This document shows positions 22,257-33,800 of a stretch of 64,000 bases of DNA, piece by piece. Below the pieces are notes generated by a model, which was not told the DNA's origin, searched no databases, and saw only the letters and a program-made list of their open reading frames with translations. The stretch is from Neovahlkampfia damariscottae (lineage: Eukaryota; Heterolobosea; Selenaionea; Neovahlkampfiida; Neovahlkampfiidae). The position numbers were made by a program, and so were the translations under genes. The number at the start of each line of letters is the position of its first letter. Positions within the stretch are counted from its first letter, which is position 1. Where the stretch lies: assembly GCA_016618085.1 (NCBI GenBank), contig JABLTG010000060.1, forward strand, positions 8,405 through 72,404, written 5' to 3'.

Positions 22257-23476
22257 TTATGCAATATAATGATCATTTGTTAATAATTTTTGATAAGTTA
22301 ATTTACAATCAATTGATTGGTTTCCTTGTAAAAATGTTACATTTTTTTCTTTCAAAAATTTGAATAATTCATTTTTCGTTTTAAAATCTAACTCTTTTTG
22401 TAAAAATTCTAAATCTATTGAAGGTCTAAATGATTTTGTAATAATTTTTAAAACTTCAAATCTATACTTATTTATAAACAAACCAAACAAATCTTTACTA
22501 CAACTTGGTTGTCGTTCATCTTCATTTTTAAATATTTTATGAAAATTTTTCATTGACCAATAATTATAAACTGATAACGCAAACTTAATAAAATTATTTT
22601 CTCTCATCTCATTCGATAAACTTGATAATAAAGTTGTTAAATCAATAATTTCATTTTGATAAATCAAATATAAAATTTGATAAGAAATGAATTCAAATTT
22701 ACATCCTTTTAATCCATCATCATATAAAGATAATAACTGAGTTTGACATTGATTAAATTCAGTTATATCTCTAAATTTTAAACTTAATCTTGCATGAGTT
22801 TCATAAACTGAAACAGTAAAATCATTTTTTATTGATTGAACAGTTAAATCTTGTCTAATTGATTTTAACTGTTCACAAATATAATTATAATCATTTGGGT
22901 TTTTAGAGTGCTTCTCTATAACAAAAATGAAAGATTTTTTTAAAATATATTCAGGTCTGACTGTATTGATATCAGGTGCAGAAGTTAATCTTAAATATTG
23001 TTTTTCTAATTCTTTACTTCTTCCAATAAAATTTTCTGGTTTTTGTTTTTTTGATTTTTTTGCGATTGCTTCAATCATTTTTCTTTTTTTTTCTTGAAGT
23101 GATGATTCCATTTTTGGGTTATCTGAATATTCAGGTAAATGACATAAATCCCAATTTATTTTCCAAATTGTTCCATCTGATTCTGCTTGTGTTATGATTT
23201 TAGATAAATATTGTTGCATTTCTAAATAATTAATTTTTTTTTTTTTTTACTTAATTTTTGTTTTTTATTATTTTTTACCGTTTCATATGCTCTTTCTACA
23301 AATCTTTGTAAAGATTGTGGCCATTTTCCAACTGTATTTTGTTGTTGATTCTTTGTCGGAGGTGTTGGTGGAGGTGGAGGTTGTTGTACTTTTGACTTCT
23401 TTGGTATTTTATATGGTTTTTGCGGTTGTTGTTGCTGTTGTTGTTGTACAATTTGACTCCAAGAAGGTTTATCCAT
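22257..23476 (-). CDS. SAC3/GANP-domain protein, LENG8/Thp3-like
   Basis: Two exons on the minus strand, 23476-23251 and 23221-22257, give 396 aa. The N terminus has a poly-Gln tract and a Pro-rich stretch. The core from about residue 130 reads RSKELEKQYLRLTSAPDINT followed by VRPEYILKK, the hallmark of the SAC3/GANP domain in LENG8 and yeast Thp3. A helical array and a winged-helix-like end follow. These proteins scaffold mRNA processing and export. The 29-bp intron ends in a TTTAG acceptor. Unusually for this window, I see no CCAAT or ATTGG box within 60 bp of the ATG. Confidence 0.78.
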
Positions 23477-23661
23477 TGAAGAATTTTGTTCTCTAATTTT
23501 TTAATTTTTTTTTTTTTAACTTTCTAAAAAGTTTGAGACTAAATTTTTAATTCACTTTTGATTGTTATTCATTGAAACTAAATTGAAAAAATTAATATTT
23601 ACTCACCACAAAAACAGTTGATGTTTTTGATACAAAACGATTGGATAATTTTTTTTAGCCA

Positions 23662-25301
23662 ATGGAAAGCAACAACATCAATTTATCATTGAAGGAGGCT
23701 TTTAATCTGGATTCACAAAAACGTTTTCCAGAAGCTTATTTGAAATATATCACTTGTATTAATGAGATAAATAAATTATTGATAAAACCAGAAATATCTG
23801 AAACTGTTCTGAAAAAATTATTTTCACTTTCAAAACAATGTACAGAAAGAGCTGAAACAATAAGATTTTCAGATAATTTTTTACCTGAAACACCAGAAGA
23901 AGAAATTATACAACAATCTTATTCCAGTCAACCAAATTACTTTTCAGGTCTATTAAGAGAAAGAAAACAAGAATATGATGCTTTTGAAGAGAAAAAGAAA
24001 CAATTAGATTATCAGAATCAACAATTAAAATCAAAAATGACACAAAACCCAAATGATGTATTTTCCATTTTTTCACTGAACTTTTACCAAAACAGTTAAA
24101 GTCAATGAGAAAGTATTTAGAAAATGTAGCCATCAAAAATTTACAAGATGAAATTAAAGATGAAACTATTTATGAAGAAATAAAAAAATCAAAACGACAA
24201 AGATATGAAGAAACTCAAAATTATTTAAAAAATCTAAAATTAGATTGGAAGAATTTTAAATGGAAAAGAAAAGATAAATGGAGTGATTTTATTGATGAAA
24301 ATTTTAGTTATCATAAAATGAATATAGTATCGTATCTTTTTGATGTATTAACTTTTCCAAGAATTTATTATCAAATGATCAAGAATGGATAAAAAAGTTG
24401 AAAACCAATTTTAGTAATGAAGAAATGGAAAATCATTTGAATGCTATTTTGAATTCAAAATCACATTCTTTACATTTAATTTTGATTTTATTTATCACAA
24501 AATTTCAACAAGCTTATAATCAAAAAAGTTTTTTTAAATTTGAAAATGAGAAAGACTTTTTGTTACATGGAATAGATGATGTTCAAGTTTTTATTGATAA
24601 AATTATATATATTTTGATTATAAAATATTGGAGACTGAATCAATTATTAAACTCAAGAAATGATTTGAAGATTTTTGAAAATTACCTTTACAAGAAAATT
24701 TTGAATTTTCTGTTTGAAAATGGAATGTATTTATTGTTGTTGAATTTTTATAAAATACAGAAAGATTTGAAAAAAAAAGATGATTTATTTATGAGTCAAT
24801 TGAATGAATTTATTCGACAAGATGGTTTACTAAAAAATTGAATTTTTAATCCTATTAGATTTCATCAATTTAAAATACTTTCAATTGGGATTTCAATTGA
24901 ATTATGAAAAGAATCATTTCTTATTTGAAGATATAACTGATAATTTAAAGAATTTTGATTTTAATGAAAAAATTGATCAAAAAATATTTTTTATTTCAAA
25001 CTCTATTGATAAGATATTTGAAATTTTAAAAAAAGAAATTAGTTTAAAAGAGTATCGAATTTCAAATGAAGATGTATTTAAAATATTCTCCTTTTGTTTG
25101 GTGAAATCAAAAATTGAAGATCCATTCTCAATTGTTTCAATGATTGAAGATTTTAAGATGGAAGAAAATATAACACAAGAAGAAGAGTACTCTTTGAATA
25201 TGTTCAAAACTTCTTTGAATTTTATTTTAGACTTTAATTTTGATGATGCAAAGAAACTGAAATTCAATTTCAATCCTATAAATCCATTTGATGATTTTTA
25301 G
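23662..25301 (+). CDS. MIT and VPS9-domain protein (Rab5-type GEF candidate)
   Basis: Four exons, 23662-24057, 24096-24326, 24362-24824 and 24859-25301, give 510 aa. The first 75 residues resemble an MIT three-helix bundle (KEAFNLDSQKRFPEAYLKY), which docks on ESCRT-III tails. The C-terminal part resembles VPS9, the exchange domain for Rab5-family GTPases: KIDQKIFFISNSIDKIFEIL, then EDVFKIFSFCLVKS and a final helix before the stop. That combination would act on endosomes. The assignment rests on pattern, and the VPS9 Asp and Tyr hot spots are only partly visible. ATTGG at 23640 lies 17 bp upstream. Confidence 0.62.
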
Positions 25302-25336
25302 ACAAATAAAATTTTGAATTGAAGAAAAATTTATTC

Positions 25337-26482
25337 TCAAAAAAATTTAAAATTCAAATCACTTCCTTGATCTCCTTGTATTGAATTGATTTTATGTGCT
25401 GGTAAACGAAATGTCAAGTATCTATTCAGTGTCATATGATGCTGATTGATATAATTTCCCAAGTACAAATAATTTTCAAATGTCGAAAATGAATCTTCAA
25501 GCAGATATGAAATATAAATCACAAATTTTTTCTCTTCAATTGAATAAACATACAGTTCATAAAACACGAGGTCATTAGCAAAAATATTACCTTCAGAACT
25601 TATGCGACAAGTTAAAATAACATAATTTGAATCATATGAGAATTCAGTTTTCTTAATCTCATTGAAAACTGAGAATTCACAGATGAAATTATCAACTTGT
25701 TCATTAGGGGATTCTCTCAGAATTGAAGTTGGATAAACTTTGAAAATATATTTTTCATGATCAACAGTTAATAAATACTTGCCATTGTTCGAAATTGAAT
25801 GGAAATCAGTCATTTTTTTTTTTTGTTGAAAATCTCCTGGTTGGTTTAAATCATACCAATGATTGCACACTTCATATAAATATTCTCTGTTCAAGGTTTG
25901 ATTCAAATTGCCAATGAAATCATGATTCTTATGGAAAGAGTCCCCAGTTTTTTCATCATACAAATATAGTCCTGTTTTATCAGAAACAGCAAGTTTTCCG
26001 TCAATCCTAAAAAATAAAAAATGAAAAAGTTTGATATTGTCCAGTGGGATTGCAGTTTGTTTCAAGCCAGTAAATTTTGAATTTTTTTCTTCTTTGTTCA
26101 TGAAACTTTCTTCAAGTTTGAATATGAATATTTTTTTGTCTTGAAATAGATAAATAATATTTGCATTTGGATAAAATTTGATTGTAATTTCAGAAGTCAA
26201 CTCAATTTCTTTTTGTTCAAAGTGGATTCTGAAATTTTCTCCTGTCACTATGTTTTTGACAGTGATGGTTGAGGATTCTATTTCATAGCTGAAAGGTGAA
26301 AAAGGTTTTGAAATATATCCTCTTGCTTTAGTTTCTTCAACAAAAAGTTTTGATTTTTTTTCTAATTCACACAGTTGGTCTTGGAATTGGTGAAGTGGAT
26401 CTTTTTTGGATTGTGATTTTTGTAGAACAGAACTAGCAACATCAACTGTTAGGTCCGAACCGATAGCAAAAACATTACCCAT
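25337..26482 (-). CDS. Unknown protein, possibly N-myristoylated
   Basis: A single exon of 381 aa; the ATG at 26482 (MGNVFAIGSDLTVDV) is the first in frame, with a CCAAT box 24 bp upstream. The MGNxxxxS start fits N-myristoylation. Residues 30-65 are helical and charged. The rest alternates short beta-strand-like phrases (for example GKYLLTVDHEKYIFKVY and SYDSNYVILTCRI), in a way that suggests a WD40-like beta-propeller, but no WD signature is visible. I cannot name the family. Confidence 0.6.
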   Translation of the reverse strand: MGNVFAIGSDLTVDVASSVLQKSQSKKDPLHQFQDQLCELEKKSKLFVEETKARGYISKPFSPFSYEIESSTITVKNIVTGENFRIHFEQKEIELTSEITIKFYPNANIIYLFQDKKIFIFKLEESFMNKEEKNSKFTGLKQTAIPLDNIKLFHFLFFRIDGKLAVSDKTGLYLYDEKTGDSFHKNHDFIGNLNQTLNREYLYEVCNHWYDLNQPGDFQQKKKMTDFHSISNNGKYLLTVDHEKYIFKVYPTSILRESPNEQVDNFICEFSVFNEIKKTEFSYDSNYVILTCRISSEGNIFANDLVFYELYVYSIEEKKFVIYISYLLEDSFSTFENYLYLGNYINQHHMTLNRYLTFRLPAHKINSIQGDQGSDLNFKFF

Positions 26483-26694
26483 CGTTTTTTGCAATGTATT
26501 GTACAACCAATCAAAACTCTTTTCTTTTAAAAAAATTTGTCGAAGAAAAATTCTTCGGTTCCACTTGAAAATATCTGTACTTGTTCATGTTAAAACGTAT
26601 CTCTCCAATTAACCACTAATTGTTTTTCCAAAAAAAATGATTGGAGGACAACAACCAATAAGAATTCTCAACGGTTTTTTTTTTTGTTTGATTG

Positions 26695-29050
26695 ATGAAC
26701 CTCGTCAAATCGTCAAAAGAAAAGAAGACGAACAATTTCATTAATCTTTTGAAAAAAGATTTAAGGATAGTTGGCAAAAGACGCTCAAATCCAACTTTAA
26801 ATTTGATGATGGTTGAAGAGACCGAAAAAAAAGAAAAATCATCAAAAGATTTAAAAGAATTATCTGTGGTCTCAGAAAAAACAATAAAATATACTACAGC
26901 TATCATTGAAGAACCAATTTTAGAAGAAGCTGATCCATCAAAATTTCCATACAATATTACAGAGCAACAAGTAATTTTTTTCTTTTTTTTAACCCCATTT
27001 TGAAGATGAAAATACTATTGAAATTGATATATCATCAAGAAAATGGTTTTCCACAAAAAATTCGTCTTGTAAAAAAGAAATCAAAAAATGTCGAAACCTT
27101 TTCTTCTTCAGATGCTATTAGTTGGTTTGATGAACATCGTAATTTACTTTATTCTGAAAATCAAATCAAAAATTATAAAATTACAGATTGTATATTATTA
27201 GGAAGATTATTACAAAATTTAGGGGTTATTGAAAATGTTTCAAGTTTGAATTCCTTTGAAAGAGATGACTCATTATTCATATTTAATGGTGATTTATCCA
27301 ATAATGACTTTATTGATTTCTATGTTGGTGCGTTTAAAAATTTTAAATCATCAAAATTAAAACGATATGAAGAGAGTTTAAAAGAAATTCAAAAAGAAGC
27401 AGAAAGGGATTTGGATAATGAAATAATGAATTCTGCAAGAAGAAAAAGATTAAAAACAAAATTCAGATCAACAATAAAAAATAGATATTCATTTCCTTTT
27501 AGGGATGAAAAAGATTTTGATTTGATGATGGAATGGAGAATGAGTTTAGAAATTCCCAAGAAAAAACTAAAAAAAATAGATTTTAATGTACAATATATAA
27601 CTGAGAAATCACTTAAATTGGGATCTGAATTGACGACTGAACAATTGATTTCATTGAAAAAATCAATTTTGAAAATGAAACTCAAAGACAATTCACCGAT
27701 GTATGAAAAAATAATGTATTCTATTTATATGAATGACACAAATTTGGTGAAAGAAATACTACAGGAAGATTCTTCAATTTTGATTTCAGCAAAGAACTTA
27801 CTTCATTTTGCTGCGATGTTGAATAGAAATGAAGTTCTCCAAGTTTTATTAAATGAAGGAATTTACATTGACATGAAAGATAAATCAGGAAGAACCGGGT
27901 TACATATTGCATGTCAATTTGGTAGTTCTTCATCTGTCTCAATCTTTATTTTGCACGGAGCTTCATTGAATGAACAAGATTACCTTGGAAATACACCATT
28001 ACATTTGGCATTTGAAAATAAATTCTATCAAATCACAGAAAAATTAATGGAAGCAGAATGTGATGTGACTTTACCAAAAATTAATGGAAGAACTGTATTA
28101 CATGATATTTTACATCAAGCTGATTTGAAAGGATTAATAACATATTTGAATTTCCACGGAGATAATATTTCATTATTCAATACCAGAGATTTGAATGGCA
28201 ATACACCATTCATGCTGACAGTGACCACAGAAAATGATAAAGATGGAAAAGATTGTATTGGTTTATTCATCAAAAATAAAAAAGTGAAAGTAATGGCAAA
28301 GAATAATGCTCTTGAAAATTTCATTCATTTAGGTATCGCTTATGATAATTGGAATTTAGTTCAATTTTGTTTAAATCATATTCAAGGGTTTGCAGCTTTA
28401 TTATGCAAATCACGAGATATCAATGGGAATCTACCATTTCATTTGGCTGCAAAATATGGAAATATAGGTAAAATGAATGTTTCAATTCACTTTTTACAGA
28501 GGCGCTTCATTATTTTTTGAAAATGGATATTCCAATTGATATTGAGAACAATGATGGATTGTCACCGATTCATCTTGCAAAAAGGAATAGAAATGTAGAT
28601 AAGAATTTGTTTCAATTGATGATTGAAAAATTAGTGAACGAAAGTAAAGCCATCATACAAAACAATAATGATACAATATCTGATCATGAAAATTCAGAGA
28701 AAAATGAGCACAAAAAAGATAAGGAACTTAATACAATTAAATCAATCTTATTTGGATTGATTCCAAAATTTGAAAAAAAGACTGTATCAAAACATCAATA
28801 TTTATTGAATTTCGATTATTCTGAATCAGAGGAATCTTTACAAAATCAAGTTTTGGCTTTTGCTAAATTTTTGAGAGATGATGAAAATTTGAACAAATTA
28901 TTGAAGGATGATGATAAATCAATTTTGAAAAATATGATCAAAGATATTTATGAATTAATGAAAATTGATGGAAAAACAAAAAAATCCATTGATGAAGAAT
29001 GTAAAAAATTAGAAGAAAAAGTGAATGAATTGATTGAAGAAATAAAATAA
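26695..29050 (+). CDS. DEP-domain and ankyrin-repeat protein
   Basis: Three exons, 26695-26970, 27006-28467 and 28500-29050, give 762 aa. A DEP domain lies at about residues 100-190 (TFSSSDAISWFDEHRNLL to DDSLFIFNGD), a fold that targets signalling proteins to membranes and GPCR tails. Ankyrin repeats occupy about residues 350-540, with clear LHFAAMLNRNEVLQVLLNEG, GRTGLHIACQFG and GNTPLHLAFENK units, and a further one is rebuilt across the second intron (NGNLPFHLAAKYG to DGLSPIHLAKRNR). The C-terminal 170 residues are charged, partly coiled coil. No catalytic domain is seen, so it is likely an adaptor. Confidence 0.8.
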
Positions 29051-29106
29051 ATTTCAATTTGTTTTTTTTTAACCAATCATTTTGTTTTCAACTTTAGGTC
29101 ACAAAA

Positions 29107-29397
29107 ATGAGAATTAAAACGAGTGAAGACAACGCAAAAAAAATTACAAAGGTTTCTGATAAAATTGATGAATATGAACAAGAAATACATTTATTGATAC
29201 AACAAGATCAAGAATATAGAGAAAAACTTTATGAACAATATTTAAAATATCAAGAATTATTGACACAACAAATGCTTAAATTAGATATGGTACATGATGA
29301 TTCTCTGAAGAAATTAAGAAAAGAGCAAATTAACAGACTTCATAAATTATTAAAACCAATTGATAAGAGAGTTGAAGAATATGATCCAAAAATGTAA
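29107..29397 (+). CDS. Small helical BAG-domain-like protein
   Basis: A single exon of 96 aa, almost entirely predicted helix. Its pattern resembles a BAG domain: a first helix (KVSDKIDEYEQEIHLLIQQ), a second ending in QQMLKLDMVHD and a third beginning RKEQINRLHKLLKPID. BAG domains bind the Hsp70 ATPase domain and release its nucleotide. The resemblance is moderate and a generic coiled-coil protein is possible. A CCAAT box lies 29 bp before the ATG at 29107. Confidence 0.5.
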   Translation: MRIKTSEDNAKKITKVSDKIDEYEQEIHLLIQQDQEYREKLYEQYLKYQELLTQQMLKLDMVHDDSLKKLRKEQINRLHKLLKPIDKRVEEYDPKM

Positions 29398-29477
29398 TAA
29401 AAAATTAAATTCAATTTTGCAAAGTTGATAAAATCATTCTTTTTCTTTGACCAATTAAAAAAATTCCGTACAACAAA

Positions 29478-30664
29478 ATGAGTTCGTTAGAGATAAAAAA
29501 ACATGTTGGTTATTTTTTAAAACATCTTGAAATATTACCAACACAATATTCATCACAAGATACAAATAGATTGACTATTCTATATTTTTGTGTTGGAGCT
29601 CTGGACATTATGAAGTAAGAAAAAAAAAAAAATAAAAAACAAGTCAACTTGATAAAATTACAAATAAAAAAGAAATCATAGATTGGATTTATACACTTCA
29701 AATCTGTCCACAATTAGAAAATGGTAAAAAGAAAGAAAAATTCTTACAAAAATTCAAACAGACGAAAATGAAGGTAATTCTGGTTTTGTTGGTGGAAATT
29801 TTTATGGAAATACATTTTATTTAGAAAATAAAAAAATGAACCCACTTGTGAAATCACATGTTACAATGACCTATACAGCATTAGCAGTTTTAAAAATTTT
29901 AGGCGATGATTATTCAAGAGTAAAAAAAAAATCAATTTGTGTTGGACTAAAAAGTTTGCAACAAGAAGATGGATGCTTTTTGTCAACAAGAGCAGGTGGT
30001 GAAATTGGTAACTTTATTATTTTAATAATTTTTCTTGGTAAATAGACATGAGATTTACTTATTCAGCTTGTGCTGCTTCTGCTCTTATTGATGATTTTTC
30101 AGGTATTGATATTGAAAAAGTGACAAAATACATTGTAGAATCACAAAGATATGGTAAAATCAATTTTCTGCCTTAAAACTTTGTTAGATGGTTCTTTTCC
30201 ACATGTTGAAGGTCTTGAAGGCCATGGTGGTTATTCGTAACAAAAATTATTATCTAATATTGTTTCAAATCAGTTATTGTGCAATTTCATCATTAATTTT
30301 GATGAAGAAATTTGACCAATTAAAAATGAAAAATGAATTGACAGAATGGTTGACCAGAAGACAAGAATTAGGTGGTTTAAATGGTAGACCACATAAAGAT
30401 CAAGATACTTGTTATTCATTTTGGGTTGGAGCAACTTTAAAATCATTAGATGCTTTGGATTTCATTTCCAATGAAAAATCAATTGAGTTTACTTTACGTT
30501 GTCAACATGATAAATTTGGAGGAATTTGTAAACATATGGGAACCTATCCAGATCCTTTACATAGTTTTATGTCCATTAGTGGTTTATCTTTAATGAATTT
30601 TCAAGGGTTAAATGAAATATATGCTCCTTTGGGATTGACAAAAAGAAGTTTGGAAATGAAATAG
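29478..30664 (+). CDS. PGGT1B: Protein geranylgeranyltransferase type I, beta subunit
   Basis: Six exons, 29478-29614, 29644-29723, 29762-30007, 30046-30153, 30188-30236 and 30274-30664, give 336 aa. It transfers geranylgeranyl to CaaX cysteines of Rho-type GTPases, in complex with the shared alpha subunit. The alpha-alpha barrel repeats are recognisable (GDDYSRV, GCFLSTRAGGEIDMRFTYSA, GSFPHVEGLEGHGGYSYCA). The zinc ligands Asp and Cys lie in DTCYSFWVGATLK (about residue 252) and His in PDPLHSF (about residue 302). The phrase GGLNGRPHKDQDTCYSFW is of the type I class rather than farnesyl- or Rab-type. The length is slightly below that of animal homologues. Confidence 0.9.
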
Positions 30665-30843
30665 TAGATTAAATTTTGAATTAATTTTTAAATTCAATTC
30701 TTTTTCATTTAAGTGTACAATTTTCAAAAAATTGATTTTAAAATGAACAGCTTTTCAACCTGACAAAAATCACCATTTTTGGAAAATCTTTTTTTAACTC
30801 AAATTTTAATTGGATAATTAGAGTTACTTCTGCAGATTTACAG

Positions 30844-33800
30844 ATGACCTACACTTTAGGATATTCCCTTTTCATTCTTTTTTCATTCATTTTTCTAGTG
30901 TCAGGAGACAATTATGGAATTGGAAACAACAAAGTAACTCTTAAATTTTAACAAAAAAAAAAAAGTACTCAATTTTAACAGGAGATGGAAGAGGTACTTT
31001 TTTCAAGTGAATCTATTAAATAATTTAAGGTGACGTTTATACTTATCAAAAAACAAATCTTGACTTTATAGTTTCAGTGGCAGCAGGAGCCAGTTCATCA
31101 TTTGCAGTAAACCAACAAGGAAGAGTGTATTCATTTGGTTCTGTTGTAGGAAAACGACTTGGAAGAACTGGAAAAGTGTATCCAGAATTTATACCTGGCT
31201 TGTTTGGTATAAAAAAAGTTTTCTTTCAACTTTTTCATGGAATTGCTTTGGATGAAAATTCAGAACTATATGGTTGGGCTGATAATAGTGTAAATTAAAT
31301 ATAGAATTAAAAAAAAGCAGCATGGTGAACTTGGAATAGGATTTATTCAATCAAATATACCTGTACCAACTAAACTACCAATTCAGAATATAACTCAAGT
31401 TTCAATTGGATATTATTTTACTTTAGCTCTGAATTCTTCTGGTTTTGTTTATGGATTTGGATCGAATGCAGTATTTAGGGTTTTTATTAATCTATTATTA
31501 GAACGGAAAACTTGGACTTGGAATACTCAACAAGAATTATCTTTTGCCAACATTGATTTCAACACTAAAAAATATCATTCAAATATCAACTGGTGAGGCT
31601 CACTCACTCGGTAATAATTTACTGTTTTTTAATCTCTATTTTAGTTTTAGACAAATTTGGTAATGTTTTTGGTTTTGGGGAAAATAAAGTTGGATGTTTA
31701 TTTCCTTCAGGAGAAAATAATATACACACACCTTCATTAGTAACAAAAAATGCAATATCAGTTCAAACTGGAGTTTATACATCATTTATTCAAAAGGAAG
31801 ATGGTTTCTATGCACATGGTGAAAATGGTAAAGGTCAATTAGGTTTAGGAGATACAGCACCGATATCTTCACCTAGAAAACTTATTATTTCTAATATCAC
31901 CAAAATATTCACTGCAACCACCTCCAATTTTGCAAAAACTATATCCAATCAATTGTATTTTTTTGGATATAACCAATATGGAATTGCTGGTGATGGAACA
32001 AAAAATTCTAAACATTGGATACCAAGACTTGTATTCAACGAAACATATACAATGGCAGCTTATACTCATTCGTTGATTGTATCAAAAGGAGTTCTCCATT
32101 CAGCTGGAATAAATGACGTAAGTGAATTTGATTGAATTCATATTATTAGGATAATCAACTTGCGAGGTATTTGCAAAGTCCAACATTATTACCCAATTTC
32201 ACATCGATTTCAATGGGTGAAGATCACAGTTTGGCTAAATCAAATGAAGGTGATTTATTCGTGGTTGGAAGTAATTTCAATGGGCAATGTGGATATGGAT
32301 CTGTTTCAAATATAAAAAGTTATCAAAAACTAACTTCCATTACGAATATACACTTCATTTCGGCAGGACACGAATATTCTTTAGTTGCTGATGAATCAGG
32401 GTATTTCTACAGTTTTGGAAATGGTGCTTCAGGGAAATTAGGAACTGGAAATACCAATATTCAAAAAAACCCAATTAAAAATGCACTTCTAAATATCACC
32501 AGTGTTGCAGCAGGATTACTTCATTCGCTTGTTCTTAATAAAAATGGTGAGGTCTTTAGTTTTGGACACAACGGAGTAAATCGAATGTAACAAGTAACAT
32601 TTTTTTAGTTTGGACAATTAGGGTTAGGAGATTCATCATTTAGGGCGACACCACAAAAAGTTGAAAATTTGAACAATATTGTAAAGATATCAGTGGGCAA
32701 TTTTTTTTCAATTGTTTTGGATTCAACTGGATATTTATTTGGATTTGGTAAAAATGGTGTTCGGTGTTTTAATATTACTAACTTTTCAATACTTAGATGA
32801 GAGAAATAGGTAGACCAATTATTCCATCATCACCTTTCCCTACACTAGTTCAAAATTTATCCAATGTAGCAGATTTTTCAACAGGTTTCCAGCATACAAT
32901 TGTAAGAGATTATTCGGGGAGAGTTTATGGGTAATATTTAAAAAATTAAACAAATAGATTCGGTTCCAACCAGGTTTGCTTTAATATTAAAGTCTAAATT
33001 TGTTTAGGAAGGTCAAATTGATAGTTCAGACAATGTTACTACTCTTGCAAAAGAAATTGAATATTTTTCTTCAAAAGTAGTCACACAAATTAACGTTGGG
33101 AAATATGCTTCGTCAGTTCTAGATAAAACTGGAGAAATATTTATTTTCGGAGAGATACCCTATTTAGATCATGTAAATGGATTAATTATTAATTCTTTTA
33201 GGCAACTGGATCTAAAAAACCTCCAGTGAATTTAAAATTGCCAGGGATTAAATCATTGGTTTCTAATTATGGAGAGGTTTTGGTATTTTCAACAACTAAA
33301 CCAAAAAAAGTAAATTTACAATGCCAACAATACTTTTCAAATCATACTGTTGTTTGCAACGAAAAACAAAGATCAATGACTATTTGTGATTGTATACCAG
33401 TGAGAAAATATCTCAATGATTGTTTGAGTGTCTTTTCAAGTGATTTAGAAAAATATCAAAATGAGACTCATTGTATTGATTTTATTCATCCAACGGAAAT
33501 TATTTCTTCAGAAACAAATGTTCCGTTTGGATATGTATTCAATACCACCATTACAATATCAAATTTTGCATCAACAGGTCTTAAATATCATCATCAAAAT
33601 TCTGTTTTTTGTTTTGTGAATTCGACTGCAATTCCAACTTTCAGAAAATCCCAAAATGAATATCTTTGTGAGATGAATTCTCTACGATTTGGAAAACAAA
33701 ATATATCTCTTTACTACGTCAATGATAATGCTATTAATTCAAAAGTTATGATATCAAAGTATCCAGCTGTGATCAATGTACAAGAACCAGTTCTAATTGA